This document shows positions 43,363-53,177 of a DNA stretch of 64,000 nucleotides, piece after piece. The stretch is from Heyndrickxia acidicola (lineage in GTDB: Bacteria; Bacillota; Bacilli; Bacillales; Bacillaceae_C): assembly GCF_001636425.1 (NCBI RefSeq), contig NZ_KV440953.1, positions 2,554,847 through 2,618,846 of the forward strand, read 5' to 3'. The translations under genes were made by a program, and so were the position numbers. The notes under the pieces are model-generated. The model searched no databases, was not told the origin of the DNA, and worked only from the letters and a program-made list of their open reading frames with translations. Position 1 is the stretch's first letter, and every line of letters starts with the position of its first letter.

Positions 43363-45096
43363 CTATAACACCTCTTTTCCAATTTGAGACTGATAAATCT
43401 CCTGGTAAACCTTACAATTTCGTATGAGCTCCTCGTGACTGCCTATTCCGGCAATCTCGCCGTCATCCAGGACAATAATGACATCAGCATCAATAATGGA
43501 AGTAATCCGTTGAGCGATTAGCAGGCAGGTTAAGCCGCTGGCATATTTTTTAAGAGATGCTTTAATTCGTGCTTCAGTCGCCATGTCGACAGCACTTGTG
43601 CTATCATCCAAAATAAGGATTTCCGGTTTTCTGACAAGTGCCCTTGCAATGGAAACACGCTGTTTTTGTCCGCCAGAAAAATTAACACCGCCCTGACCGA
43701 GCCTAGTATTGTAGCCTTCAGGGGTTTCTGAGATAAAATCATGTGCCTGTGCCATGCGGGCGGCTCTTTCCACCTCATCCATGCCGGCCATTTCTTTGCC
43801 CCATCGAATATTTTCAAGTACCGTTCCGGAAAAAAGAGTTGTTTTTTGAGGAACAATGGATATTTTCTCCCTTATCCTTCTCGGATCCATATCCTTGATG
43901 TTCTCCCCATCTATTTTAATCGTTCCTGCAGAAGTATCATAAAACCTCGGTATCAGGTTAACAAGGCTGCTTTTACCCGAACCCGTAGAACCAATAATTC
44001 CAACCGTTTGGCCAGGCAGACAGCTAAAGCTGATATTTTTTAAAACTGGCTCACCGCTTGCACCATTATAAGCAAATGAAACATTCTCAAAATCAATTCT
44101 TCCTTTTTGCACTATTTGCCTGTTTTCTGCTTGTTCCTCTTTCCAGGTCATATCGTTTTGTTCAAGGAACACTTCATTAATTCGTCCTGCGGAAGCCCTT
44201 GCCCGAACAAACATATTAAAAACCATGGAGACCGTCATAAGGGAAAAAAGAATTTGAGTCATGTAATTAATAAAAGCAATAATGTGGCCAACCTGCATTT
44301 TCCCAGTGTCCACCCAATGACCCCCGAGCCAAAGGACAGCAATAATTCCTAAATTGACAGTTATCATAATGGCAGGACTGAAGACAGACATCACCCTTGT
44401 TGCAGCAATCGATTTATTTTTGTATTCCTCATTGGCAGTATTAAATTTATCCACTTCATAATCAAAACGGTTGAAGGCTTTTACCACCCTCACCCCTGAT
44501 AAATATTCACGCATGACGCCATTCACTTTGTCCAGCGCCCTTTGCACCCTCATAAAAAAAGGAAAGCCGACTTTCATATTAATAATTATGAATATGGCAA
44601 CGATAGGGACTACTACCCCAAGGACAACGGAAAGGCTTGGATCCAGCCTTATTGCCATAAATAAGCCCCCGATAGCGAGCAAAGGAGCTTTTACAAAAAT
44701 TCTCATGAGCCCATTCACGAACATTTGGATCAATGTGACATCATTTGTTAATCTAGTGACTAATGAAGCACGGTCAAATCTGTCGATGCTTTTAAAGGAC
44801 AGACCCTGAATCTTTCTAAATAAGTCCGAGCGCAGATCTGAGCCGAATCGCTGTGAAACATTACTTGAAAGGATATTCCTTGTTGAGGCAGAAACTGCAC
44901 CTACGGCAGTAATCAACAGCATAACGCCGCCGTTTTGCAATACATAATGCATATCCTTATGAGCGACACCCACATCCACAATCTTTGACATAATGGTGGG
45001 CTGCATTAAATCGCACAAGGCTTCAACCATCAGAAAGATAATAGCAATGACAAATGGCTTTAAATACTTTCCCATGTATTGAGTTAAAAATCTCAT
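43363..45096 (-). CDS. Heterodimeric ABC exporter, subunit with degenerate ATPase (YfiB-like)
   Basis: A 577-residue half-transporter: six transmembrane helices in 1-310, ATPase domain after 330. Walker A GSTGSGKSS, signature NFSGGQKQR, but Walker B is ILILDDSTSAVD (Asp replaces the catalytic Glu) and the H-loop is LIAQRITS (Gln replaces His). These changes are the hallmark of the non-catalytic partner in heterodimeric exporters such as TM287/288. GAAGGTGG ribosome binding site upstream. First gene of a two-gene operon. Confidence 0.93.
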   Translation of the reverse strand: MRFLTQYMGKYLKPFVIAIIFLMVEALCDLMQPTIMSKIVDVGVAHKDMHYVLQNGGVMLLITAVGAVSASTRNILSSNVSQRFGSDLRSDLFRKIQGLSFKSIDRFDRASLVTRLTNDVTLIQMFVNGLMRIFVKAPLLAIGGLFMAIRLDPSLSVVLGVVVPIVAIFIIINMKVGFPFFMRVQRALDKVNGVMREYLSGVRVVKAFNRFDYEVDKFNTANEEYKNKSIAATRVMSVFSPAIMITVNLGIIAVLWLGGHWVDTGKMQVGHIIAFINYMTQILFSLMTVSMVFNMFVRARASAGRINEVFLEQNDMTWKEEQAENRQIVQKGRIDFENVSFAYNGASGEPVLKNISFSCLPGQTVGIIGSTGSGKSSLVNLIPRFYDTSAGTIKIDGENIKDMDPRRIREKISIVPQKTTLFSGTVLENIRWGKEMAGMDEVERAARMAQAHDFISETPEGYNTRLGQGGVNFSGGQKQRVSIARALVRKPEILILDDSTSAVDMATEARIKASLKKYASGLTCLLIAQRITSIIDADVIIVLDDGEIAGIGSHEELIRNCKVYQEIYQSQIGKEVL

Positions 45097-45155
45097 CCTT
45101 CTCTTCCACCTTCTTGCAGTTGTTTTTTCCTCTTTTGATGCAGCTCAATATAGAT

Positions 45156-45303
45156 GGGCTGTTTTCACATGAATTGCTGCTTTTTCTTATCATCAATAAA
45201 ATCGTTATGCATCAGTCTTCTCTTCAGAAAATTTCCAGACTGAGCCAATGTTTTATTACCTTATTCAAGTCATTCAGCAGCAAAATTTATAAAAAGAGTT
45301 TCA
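45156..45303. repeat. RepA dispersed repeat (copy 7)
   Basis: Starts GGGCTGTTTTCACATGAATTGCTGC and ends CAGCAAAATTTATAAAAAGAGTTTC, about 60 bp upstream of the exporter operon. Confidence 0.65.
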
Positions 45304-45428
45304 TTATAAAACATACCTCCATTCCGCTAAAAAGTCATCTATTTTTTTCGTTCCCCTAAATATAAAAAAGATGAATATTTAAGTATATGTTCTATATAGG
45401 TGAAAATTAGATTTTTCTTATAAATTAG

Positions 45429-45530
45429 CTGTGGGACAGAAGGGGAACCTCCTCGGCGTACATTGCTCCTGCGAGGTCTCCCATTGCCTGTGTGTCCCGC
45501 AGGTGTCTCGTTTATCCGTTCCAATCAGCA
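45429..45530 (-). repeat. RepC dispersed repeat (copy 5)
   Basis: Minus orientation: complement starts CTGATTGGAACGGATAAACGAGACACCTGCGGG and contains GCCGAGGAGGTTCCCC. The rest of 45531-45851 carries the dctP promoter region and no ORF I can support. Confidence 0.7.
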
Positions 45531-45851
45531 GAACAAAAAATTAAATTCAGCATAAATATTTTTTCCCGTGAAATGAACTCTTGTGGCAGAGGGATGACCT
45601 AACACAAAAGACCAAAATCACCAAAATGAACGATATAACCAAAATATTGTCTGATAATTCTAGGAATTTTATACTAAACATAACATTCCATTCACTAAGC
45701 TGCATTTTAAATTTTGTAAGCGTTTCATTTAAAGCTTATAGTGGAGCAGAAAACAAGAGCTGCGGGAAACTTTCGAAAGAATGGAACTTCCGAATATAAT
45801 CCTCTAGCTTGTAATCTCTTGTTATCATGCTAAAAAAAAGGAGGGACCAAT

Positions 45852-47117
45852 ATGAGATTCAGCTTTAGAAGTCTTACTACACAGGTTTTGATTGCCATTG
45901 TTCTCGGTATTATCTTTGGAGCTATTTTTCCGAAAACTGGTGCTAACCTGAAGGTACTGGCTGATATTTTTGTCAAAATGATTAAGATGGTCATTGCCCC
46001 TATCATCTTTTTAACCATTGTGGTTGGTATCGCTGGTATGGGGGATGTAAAAAGGGTCGGAAGGATTGGAGGCAAAGCAATCCTTTATTTTGAAATCGTT
46101 TCTACCTTCTCACTTGCAATCGGCATTCTGATTGCGACTGTTTTCCATCCGGGATCAGGCATGCATGCAAAACCCGGACATGCGGATATTTCCATGTATA
46201 CCAAACAGGCTGCCGAGAGCAGTCATGGTGTGATGGATTTTATCATGGGGATTATCCCTGATAACTTTGTAGGCGCCCTTGCAAATGGTGAGCTGATCCC
46301 TATTCTTTTCCTTGCCGTCCTATTCGGTATTGCCCTTTCAGGATTAGGGCAGCGTGGTAAGTCTATTGTAGAGCTGTTTGAAAAATTAACAGATGTATTC
46401 TTTCGAATAGTGAACATTATCATGTATTATTCTCCTATTGCTGCATTCGGCGCTATGTCGTATACTATCGGCCAATTCGGTATTAGTTCACTAAGATCAT
46501 TAGGCACATTATTCGTATTAACTCTTGCTGCTATGGCCATCTTTATCATAGTAGTCCTTGGGTTAATCGCAAGGTTTTATCGTTTTAATATCTTCCATTT
46601 TATCGCTTATATTAAAGAGGAAATTTTTCTCGTTTTGGGTACTTCGTCTTCGGAATCAGCCCTACCACGCCTGATGGAAAAGCTTGAAAAATACGGATGC
46701 TCCAAATCAGTTGTAGGGCTTGTTGTCCCGACAGGTTACTCTTTTAATCTCGATGGGACATCTATTTATCTTTCCATGGCTGCCTTGTTTATTGCCCAGG
46801 CATTCGACGTACATTTAAGCTTCGGGCAGGAGGTCCTTCTTCTCGGGGTTCTAATGCTGACCTCTAAAGGTGCTGCCGGCGTGACAGGCTCCGGATTTGT
46901 TACACTTGCGGCAACGCTTGCAGCATTCCCTAGTGTGCCAGTGGCAGGAATTGCTCTTCTATTGGGCATAGACAGATTTATGTCGACGGCCCGTGCATTA
47001 ACAAATTTAATAGGAAATGGAGTTGCTGCCGTTGTTGTATCAAAAACGGAAAAAGAATTCGATGACAGGAATACTATTAAACCTGAAGCCGATCCTTCTA
47101 TTCGTGCCCATTCCTAA
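45852..47117 (+). CDS. dctP: C4-dicarboxylate/cation symporter DctP
   Basis: A 421-residue DAACS-family importer of succinate, fumarate and malate (glutamate-type relatives exist). Seen: eight membrane segments with the two re-entrant loops; the serine-rich LGTSSSESALPRLMEKLE motif near 270, GYSFNLDGTSIYLSMAALFI near 300, and SKGAAGVTGSGFVTLAATL near 340, which build the substrate and sodium/proton sites. AAGGAGGGA precedes the ATG. Followed by its probable regulators dctR-dctS. Confidence 0.93.
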   Translation: MRFSFRSLTTQVLIAIVLGIIFGAIFPKTGANLKVLADIFVKMIKMVIAPIIFLTIVVGIAGMGDVKRVGRIGGKAILYFEIVSTFSLAIGILIATVFHPGSGMHAKPGHADISMYTKQAAESSHGVMDFIMGIIPDNFVGALANGELIPILFLAVLFGIALSGLGQRGKSIVELFEKLTDVFFRIVNIIMYYSPIAAFGAMSYTIGQFGISSLRSLGTLFVLTLAAMAIFIIVVLGLIARFYRFNIFHFIAYIKEEIFLVLGTSSSESALPRLMEKLEKYGCSKSVVGLVVPTGYSFNLDGTSIYLSMAALFIAQAFDVHLSFGQEVLLLGVLMLTSKGAAGVTGSGFVTLAATLAAFPSVPVAGIALLLGIDRFMSTARALTNLIGNGVAAVVVSKTEKEFDDRNTIKPEADPSIRAHS

Positions 47118-47154
47118 GTTTCTAAGTACCGCAGAATGAAACCGCAGTCATTTT

Positions 47155-47184
47155 TTGAAGCACACGAAACAAGTACGTTATAAT
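47155..47184 (+). promoter_or_regulatory. Promoter of dctR-dctS
   Basis: TTGAAG (47155-47160), 18-bp spacer, TATAAT (47179-47184), in the 98-bp gap between dctP and dctR, so the regulators can be expressed independently of dctP. Confidence 0.7.
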
Positions 47185-47215
47185 AAAGTAAATCTGTGTA
47201 AAAAGGAGACATTCT

Positions 47216-47899
47216 ATGCAAACCATCCGAGTGCTGATTGTCGAGGATGACCCAATGGTCTTGGAAATAAATGCTGAATTTGTGTCCAAGCTTGAGGGCT
47301 TTAAAGTCATTGCAAAAACGGGATCCGGCACAGAGGCGCTTTCCTTTTTAAAAACGTTTTGTCCTGACCTTATACTACTCGATTATTTTTTACCTGATAT
47401 GAATGGTCTTGCACTGCTTCAAAGAATTCGTTCACAGAGCTTGCCCGTCGATGTCATTATGCTGACGGCCAATCGCGATTCCCTTCATATTGAAGAAATC
47501 TTTCGTGCAGGTGCTGCAGATTACATTGTTAAGCCCTTTCGATTCGAGCGATTTCAGTTATCATTAGCACAGTATCGTAAAATGAAAAAAAAGCTGACAG
47601 AAAGCCGCTTTCTTAATCAGGATGAACTTGATGAGCTCCCACGCACTTTTTCAGGCGAGGTTTTTGCCGTAATGGATGAAGGGCTCCCAAAAGGGCTAAA
47701 TGAAAGAACCATGCAGCAAATCCTTGAATTTTTGCACGATCAATCCTCTCCCCTATCTGCAGAGGAGATAGCCGCAGGAACAGGACTGGCACGTGTCACA
47801 GCAAGAAGATATTTAGAATTTCTCCAAAAAAAGGGCGAAATTCAAATTGAAGTACAGTATGGATCTGTTGGCAGACCTATCAATCGCTACAGGATTTAA
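47216..47899 (+). CDS. dctR: CitB-family response regulator DctR
   Basis: A 227-residue response regulator. Receiver at 1-120: acidic pair EDD (residues 10-12), phospho-Asp in DLILLDYFLPDMNGL (about 56), LTANRD and VKPFRFERF with the Lys (about 106). Winged-helix output at 150-227 with AEEIAAGTGLARVTARRYLE and GRPINRYRI, typical of CitB/DcuR regulators. AAAGGAG precedes the ATG. Together with DctS it should activate dctP on external C4-dicarboxylates. Confidence 0.92.
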   Translation: MQTIRVLIVEDDPMVLEINAEFVSKLEGFKVIAKTGSGTEALSFLKTFCPDLILLDYFLPDMNGLALLQRIRSQSLPVDVIMLTANRDSLHIEEIFRAGAADYIVKPFRFERFQLSLAQYRKMKKKLTESRFLNQDELDELPRTFSGEVFAVMDEGLPKGLNERTMQQILEFLHDQSSPLSAEEIAAGTGLARVTARRYLEFLQKKGEIQIEVQYGSVGRPINRYRI

Positions 47900-47917
47900 G
47901 CAGGAGTAATGCACATC

Positions 47918-49537
47918 ATGAAAGAAGAAAAATTTGTGTTAAAGAAAAAGTCTGCATTATCACTACAGACAAGAATTGCTCTTTTGGTATGCAGCGTTGT
48001 AGCTCTTTCCCTGTTAGTAACGGATTTCCTGATGAGTGAGGAAATCAGCCGCACTACTCAAAAAAATCTGGCTGAAAAAGCAACTAATATCGCCAGGATT
48101 GTCTCCCACTCTTCTATTGTCATTAATGCTTTAAGCAAGAAAACAAATGAACAGGATATTCAAAACTATGCCAACGAGCTAATGCATATTACACAGGTAC
48201 AGTTTATAGTGGTAATGGACATGCATGGAATCCGTAAATCCCATCCGGACCCAAATCAAATTGGTAAGCGATTTGTCGGCGGTGATGAGGGCCCTGTCCT
48301 CCATGGAAAAGAGAATGTATCCATAGCAAAAGGGACTCTGGGATATTCGCTTCGTGCTTTTTCTCCTGTTTATTCAGAAGATGGAAAACAAATTGGTGCC
48401 GTTGCAGTGGGAATTTCATTAAATAATGTCAATAAGGATGTTAAAAACAGCCGATATATGATTTACGTTGCAATTGTTTTAGGCATTATCGTCGGAATCA
48501 TTGGCGCTTTATTTTTAGGCAAGAAAGTAAAAAATACTATGTTTGGCTTAGAGCCTTATGAGATTGCTAGATTGCTTGAAGAGCGAAATGCAATGCTGCA
48601 ATCCACAAAGGAAGGCATCATCGCCATTGACCAAAACACGTGTATAACGCTGATTAATAGTGAGGGACTTCGTTTGTTGAAAGAGGCAGGAATCGTTGAG
48701 AATCCTGTAGGATGCTTAGTGGACTCCTGCTTTCCACAATTGCTGCTGAAAAATATTCTTGAAACGGGGATTCCAAAAATTAATGAGGAAATTCACTTAT
48801 CGAATATTACACTCTTATCAAACCAGCTTCCCATCATAGTCGGTCACTCCATTGTCGGAGCTGTTGCAACTTTTAGGGATAAAACCGAAATGAACCATTT
48901 AGCAGAGCAGCTTACTGGTGTTAAGCTTTATGCAGAAGCCTTGCGTGCCCAATCACACGAGTTTATGAATAAGCTTCATGTTATACTTGGGCTTGTCAAT
49001 CTTAAACATTATGATAAACTTGCAGACTACATAACTTTTATTTCGGACCATCTTCAGCAGGAGGTTGGGTATATTGTAAAAAAAGTCAAAGATCCTGCGT
49101 TAGCCGGGTTCATCCTTGGTAAAATAAGCTATGCAAGAGAATGCAGCACAGAGCTTTTATTTGACGGTCAGGGAGTTTTGCCGGAACCTCATACTCCGGA
49201 ATTGACCCATGAATTGATTACGATCCTTGGTAATGTAGTCGACAACGCATTAGAAGCTGTTTCGGGACAAACGGAACGACGAATTGAGATTTTTTATGAA
49301 TATCTGGATGGCCAGCTGTCTTTTGAGGTCATTGATAACGGTCCTGGTTTATCTGAATCCATAGCAAAGCAGGTATTTATGAAAGGATTTTCTTCAAAAG
49401 GCACTAATCGGGGCTACGGTCTGTATCTCGTAAAATCAAGTATTGATAAGCTTCATGGAGAAATAGAACTTTTTTCAACTGCAGAAAAAGGAACTAGATT
49501 TATCTTTACTATTCCTTATATAGCAAAAGAAGTATAA
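47918..49537 (+). CDS. dctS: CitA/DcuS-family sensor histidine kinase DctS
   Basis: A 539-residue sensor: TM1 (about 20-40, IALLVCSVVALSLLVTDFLM), an extracytoplasmic PDC-type sensor (about 45-170; MDMHGIRKSHPDPNQIGKRF ... GEGPV region gives the carboxylate pocket), TM2 (about 180-205), a cytoplasmic PAS domain (215-330), phosphoacceptor RAQSHEFMNKLHVILGLVNL (His about 349) and ATPase with VVDNALEAV, DNGPGLSE and GTNRGYGLYLVKSS. The ATG at 47918 is preferred; an upstream ATG three codons earlier is only 2 nt from AGGAG. Gene order dctP-R-S differs from B. subtilis dctB-S-R-P. Confidence 0.92.
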   Translation: MKEEKFVLKKKSALSLQTRIALLVCSVVALSLLVTDFLMSEEISRTTQKNLAEKATNIARIVSHSSIVINALSKKTNEQDIQNYANELMHITQVQFIVVMDMHGIRKSHPDPNQIGKRFVGGDEGPVLHGKENVSIAKGTLGYSLRAFSPVYSEDGKQIGAVAVGISLNNVNKDVKNSRYMIYVAIVLGIIVGIIGALFLGKKVKNTMFGLEPYEIARLLEERNAMLQSTKEGIIAIDQNTCITLINSEGLRLLKEAGIVENPVGCLVDSCFPQLLLKNILETGIPKINEEIHLSNITLLSNQLPIIVGHSIVGAVATFRDKTEMNHLAEQLTGVKLYAEALRAQSHEFMNKLHVILGLVNLKHYDKLADYITFISDHLQQEVGYIVKKVKDPALAGFILGKISYARECSTELLFDGQGVLPEPHTPELTHELITILGNVVDNALEAVSGQTERRIEIFYEYLDGQLSFEVIDNGPGLSESIAKQVFMKGFSSKGTNRGYGLYLVKSSIDKLHGEIELFSTAEKGTRFIFTIPYIAKEV

Positions 49538-49654
49538 TCTTTATAGCAAAAAATTAAATTAAATGAATATAATCATACCTTCTTGCACAAAAAAAACGTA
49601 AAATAGAAGGGTAAACAAAAATCTAACTTTAACGAGAACCTAGGGGAGGCTAAC

Positions 49655-51070
49655 ATGGCTATTACAAGTGGTACGAGTACACACATAATTATGCGCTTAC
49701 AATTAGATAGAGAAACTCACTCTTTCAGCGAGATTGCTAACTGTATCAGCATCGCTGGCGGAGATGTTATCGGTATTGATGTCATTTCATCAACCAAGAC
49801 ACATACCGTACGCGACATTACTGTAAACGGTCTTGATTTAACCAATAGTAAATTGCTAATAGACTTAATATCCAAGCTGCGCGGTGTCAAGGTTATTAAC
49901 ATCTCTGACCGAACGTTCCTTATGCATCTTGGCGGAAAAATTGAAACAGGCTTAAAAAGCAAAATTAAAAACCGTGATGACTTATCCAGAGTTTATACTC
50001 CGGGTGTAGCAAGTGTTTGTACTGCTATTGCGGAAGAACCGGACAAGGCCTATTCACTAACCATTAAACGAAACACAGTAGCAGTTATTTCAGATGGGAC
50101 AGCCGTACTAGGTCTTGGAAATATCGGTCCAGCTGCAGCTATGCCGGTTATGGAAGGAAAGGCTCTTCTTTTCAAACAGCTTGCAAACGTGGATGCGTTC
50201 CCTCTTTGCCTGGATACCCAGGATACTGAAGAAATTATTCGCACTATAAAAGCTGTAGCTCCTGCATTCGGAGGAATCAACCTTGAGGATATCGCATCTC
50301 CGCGCTGCTTTGAGATTGAACGCAGGTTAAAAGAGGAGCTGGATGTCCCTGTTTTCCATGACGATCAGCACGGTACAGCTGTCGTAATTCTAGCAGGATT
50401 AATTAACGCATTAAGAATTACAAAGAAAAAACTTGAAGATATCAAAGTTGTCATTACCGGTATTGGTGCTGCAGGGATGGCTTGCTCCAAAATGCTTCTA
50501 TCCGCCGGGGTTAAAAACATTATCGGTGTTGACCGTATGGGTGCTATTAACCGAAATGAGAAATATGACAATATTTACTGGACTGAATATGCCAATATGA
50601 CAAATCCGGACAACCTTAGCGGTAACCTATCCGAAGTCATTGAAGGCGCCGATGTCTTTATCGGCCTTTCAGCTCCCGGCATCCTAAAAGTGGAAGATGT
50701 TAAAAGCATGGCGAAGGACCCAATCGTATTTGCCATGGCAAATCCTCTTCCAGAAATTGATCCAGAAAAAGCTGAACCATACGTAAGAGTAATGGCGACT
50801 GGCCGCTCTGATTTCCCTAACCAAATTAACAATGTTTTATGCTTCCCTGGAATCTTCCGCGGAGCATTGGATTCCCGCTCGACTGAAATTAACGAAGAAA
50901 TGAAGCTTGCAGCTGCACATGCAATTGCCTCAGTCGTAAGAGATGAAGAGCTGAACGAAGCCTATATTATACCAAGCGTCTTTAACGAAAAAGTCGTAGA
51001 AAAAGTTCGTGAAGCCGTAATTAAAGCTGCACACGAAACAGGAGTTGCGCGCCGCGAACCGCGTGAATAA
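49655..51070 (+). CDS. NAD(P)-dependent malic enzyme with N-terminal ACT domain
   Basis: A 471-residue enzyme that converts malate to pyruvate and CO2. An ACT domain at about 8-85 (THIIMRLQLDRETHSFSEI, ISIAGGDVIGIDVIS) precedes the catalytic part: SRVYTPGVASVC (Tyr), DGTAVLGLGNIGPAAAMPVM, EGKALLFKQLANVDAFPL (Lys), GINLEDIASPRCFEIE and VFHDDQHGTAVV (metal Asp/Glu), then the Rossmann GIGAAGMACSKML. AGGGGAGG lies before the ATG. ACT suggests allosteric control by an amino acid or similar ligand. It directly follows the dicarboxylate uptake genes. Confidence 0.94.
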   Translation: MAITSGTSTHIIMRLQLDRETHSFSEIANCISIAGGDVIGIDVISSTKTHTVRDITVNGLDLTNSKLLIDLISKLRGVKVINISDRTFLMHLGGKIETGLKSKIKNRDDLSRVYTPGVASVCTAIAEEPDKAYSLTIKRNTVAVISDGTAVLGLGNIGPAAAMPVMEGKALLFKQLANVDAFPLCLDTQDTEEIIRTIKAVAPAFGGINLEDIASPRCFEIERRLKEELDVPVFHDDQHGTAVVILAGLINALRITKKKLEDIKVVITGIGAAGMACSKMLLSAGVKNIIGVDRMGAINRNEKYDNIYWTEYANMTNPDNLSGNLSEVIEGADVFIGLSAPGILKVEDVKSMAKDPIVFAMANPLPEIDPEKAEPYVRVMATGRSDFPNQINNVLCFPGIFRGALDSRSTEINEEMKLAAAHAIASVVRDEELNEAYIIPSVFNEKVVEKVREAVIKAAHETGVARREPRE

Positions 51071-51073
51071 GTA

Positions 51074-51214
51074 AAGGCTCTTTTCGTAAACTTTGTTGCT
51101 ATAAATATAAATGAGGATACACAGGATTCAGGATTGAAAACAAAATTGCTGAAGACGAAAAGATGCCACGATGTCTCACTTATTACGAATTAAACACTTT
51201 TGGGAAAACAGCCT
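51074..51214. repeat. RepA dispersed repeat (copy 8)
   Basis: AAGGCTCTTTTCGTAAACTTTGTTGC at the left end, four bases after the malic enzyme stop codon, and GGGAAAACAGCC at the right. The interior differs from copy 6. Confidence 0.75.
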
Positions 51215-51228
51215 AAGTGAAAAACGAG

Positions 51229-51260
51229 AAACGCCTTGTTATGTGACAAGGCGTTTTTTT
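51229..51260 (+). terminator. Terminator of the malic enzyme gene
   Basis: AAACGCCTTGT-TATGTG-ACAAGGCGTTTTTTT. It is displaced 160 bp from the stop codon by the RepA insertion. Confidence 0.9.
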
Positions 51261-51329
51261 ACAGGAAAGTACATTGAATGAACATTGTAAACCTTAGATT
51301 ACCGCTTTAAATAAGAATGGAGTGAGTAA

Positions 51330-52466
51330 ATGAAGATTGTGGTTGCACCAGACTCATTTAAAGAAAGTTTGACTTCCATAGAGGTAGCTCAATCGATAGA
51401 AAACGGATTTCTAAAGGTTTTTCCAAATGCAGAAATTATAAAAATTCCTATGGCAGACGGTGGGGAAGGCACTGTTCAGTCACTTATTCATGCAACTGGC
51501 GGCAGCACACATTCTGCTTCGGTATCAGGACCGCTCGGGGAACCTGTTAATGCTATTTACGGAATTCTTGGCAATGGAAAAACAGCTGTGATTGAAATGG
51601 CGTCAGCCTCTGGCCTCCATCTTGTCCCATTTAATAAGAGGAACCCGATGTTTACTTCTACTCGCGGAACCGGAGAATTGATATTATCTGCCCTTGCTCA
51701 TGATATTCAGCACATCATCATTGGAATTGGAGGCAGTGCAACCAATGATGGCGGCATGGGCATGGCAAAGGCACTTGGAGTCCGCTTTACCGATCATGAA
51801 GGAAATGACATTGGGGAAGGCGGAGGAGCATTAGCAAAACTTGCAAAAATTGATGTCTCCGATTTGGATGAGCGCTTGTCCAACGTGAAAATTGAGGTTG
51901 CATGCGATGTTGATAATCCGCTTACCGGTCCAAAAGGAGCTTCTGCCATTTATGGCCCCCAAAAAGGTGCAACTCCAAAAATGGCAGATTTGCTTGACCA
52001 TTATCTGGCTCATTATGCATTTGTTATTGAAAGGGACCTTGGCAAGCATATTAACAATATTCCAGGTGCTGGGGCAGCTGGCGGTCTTGGTGCAGGACTG
52101 CTCGCATTTTTACCATCGATTCTTAATAAAGGTGTTGATATAGTAATGGAGGCAGTTGATTTGGCAAAGCATGTAATGGATGCAGATATTGTGATCACTG
52201 GGGAAGGAAAAATAGACAGTCAGACAGTCTTTGGCAAAACACCGATTGGTGTCGCAAGAATAGCCAAGCAGCTAAATGTTCCCGTCATCGCTATAGCTGG
52301 AAGTATAGCAGATGACTACAGTAAGGTGTATGAATATGGATTAGATGCAGTCTTCAGTATTATACCCGGTGTGGTTAAGCTTGAACATGCTTTTTCCCAC
52401 ACTTCTCTCTATATAGAAAACACTGTCAGAAACATTGCAAGGATACTGAAAATGAATAGAGCATGA
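51330..52466 (+). CDS. Glycerate kinase (GlxK/GarK type I family)
   Basis: A 378-residue kinase of glycerate to a phosphoglycerate. Seen: N-terminal KIVVAPDSFKESLTSIEVAQ, PMADGGEGTVQSL, the GIGGSATNDGGMGMAKALG glycine-rich nucleotide loop (about 129), ACDVDNPLTGPKGASAIYGP and GAGAAGGLGAGLLAF, then the GEGKIDSQTVFGKTPIGVA motif. ATGGAGTGAGTAA precedes the ATG. It follows malic enzyme in the same direction but after a terminator. Confidence 0.94.
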   Translation: MKIVVAPDSFKESLTSIEVAQSIENGFLKVFPNAEIIKIPMADGGEGTVQSLIHATGGSTHSASVSGPLGEPVNAIYGILGNGKTAVIEMASASGLHLVPFNKRNPMFTSTRGTGELILSALAHDIQHIIIGIGGSATNDGGMGMAKALGVRFTDHEGNDIGEGGGALAKLAKIDVSDLDERLSNVKIEVACDVDNPLTGPKGASAIYGPQKGATPKMADLLDHYLAHYAFVIERDLGKHINNIPGAGAAGGLGAGLLAFLPSILNKGVDIVMEAVDLAKHVMDADIVITGEGKIDSQTVFGKTPIGVARIAKQLNVPVIAIAGSIADDYSKVYEYGLDAVFSIIPGVVKLEHAFSHTSLYIENTVRNIARILKMNRA

Positions 52467-52494
52467 ACTTACCATGGACAGGACTCCGGAGTCT

Positions 52495-52603
52495 TCGAAT
52501 GAGAAAAAGGAAACACAGCGAGGTTATTCACGAGCTGATGTTGACTTATCTTAATGAGGATACATAGAAATCCGATAGATGATAGGCGCTGAAGCTAGAC
52601 AAG
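52495..52603. repeat. RepD dispersed repeat (copy 4)
   Basis: ATGAGAAAAAGGAAACACAGCGAGGTTATTCACGAGCTGATG..., GACTTATC..., AATCCGATAGATGATAGGCGC and GAAGCTAGACAAG; matches copy 2 at 31322 block by block. Confidence 0.6.
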
Positions 52604-52687
52604 AAAAATATTCACTGGTTTAGCATTTAATAATTTCCTGGCAATAAAAAAAGCTGTCAAGATGTTCAGGACAGCCAAAAAGATGCT

Positions 52688-52800
52688 GGTTGATTTCCAT
52701 TTTAGTGACTGTAGCTGTACCTCCTCTTTGCAAGATCCTGCGGGGTCTCCCTTACAAGAATATCCCGCAGGAGTCTGGTCTATCCGCTCCAATCAACCTT
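52688..52800 (-). repeat. RepC dispersed repeat (copy 6)
   Basis: Complement starts GGTTGATTGGAGCGGATAGACCAGACTCCTGCGGG, contains GGGAGACCCCGCAGGATC and ends GGAAATCAACC. Positions 52801-53060 hold nothing I can name. Confidence 0.75.
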
Positions 52801-53063
52801 GATTGAAAACGAACATTAGGTTTTACTCATATGCGTACTGCTGTTTGTCTGCCTGTTCACTTCCATTTATCAACATAGATTTTTCAGAGGCCACCCTAAT
52901 ATGTTCTTTCTTCCATATCGATTAGGCAATACAGATTACAATAGGTTGGTTTGTCTTGATACTTGAACTCGTATAACGTTATTACCAGGGTAGCCTAGTC
53001 TAATACTAAATAGAAAAATATAGAACCCCCCCTACATTTCCCATTTTTTATTCAGTAATAAAA

Positions 53064-53119
53064 TAAGGGTGACTCCAAAAGCTGCACTATGCAGCTCTTG
53101 GAGTCACCCTATTTCTTTT
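53064..53119 (-). terminator. Terminator of cwlO
   Basis: A long stem: GGGTGACTCCAAAAGCTGCA against TGCAGCTCTTGGAGTCACCC with loop CTA, followed on the minus strand by TTATTTTATT. A related hairpin lies at 60830. Confidence 0.88.
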
Positions 53120-53177
53120 AATCTTTTTTAATAAAAGTTTAGTACATTTACTAACGGGTATTTATTACTAGAAGAAT

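Noticed and set aside
45716..45730. CcpA cre site upstream of dctP (TGTAAGCGTTTCA)
   Set aside because: One base shorter than the cre consensus between the half-sites; too weak to annotate.
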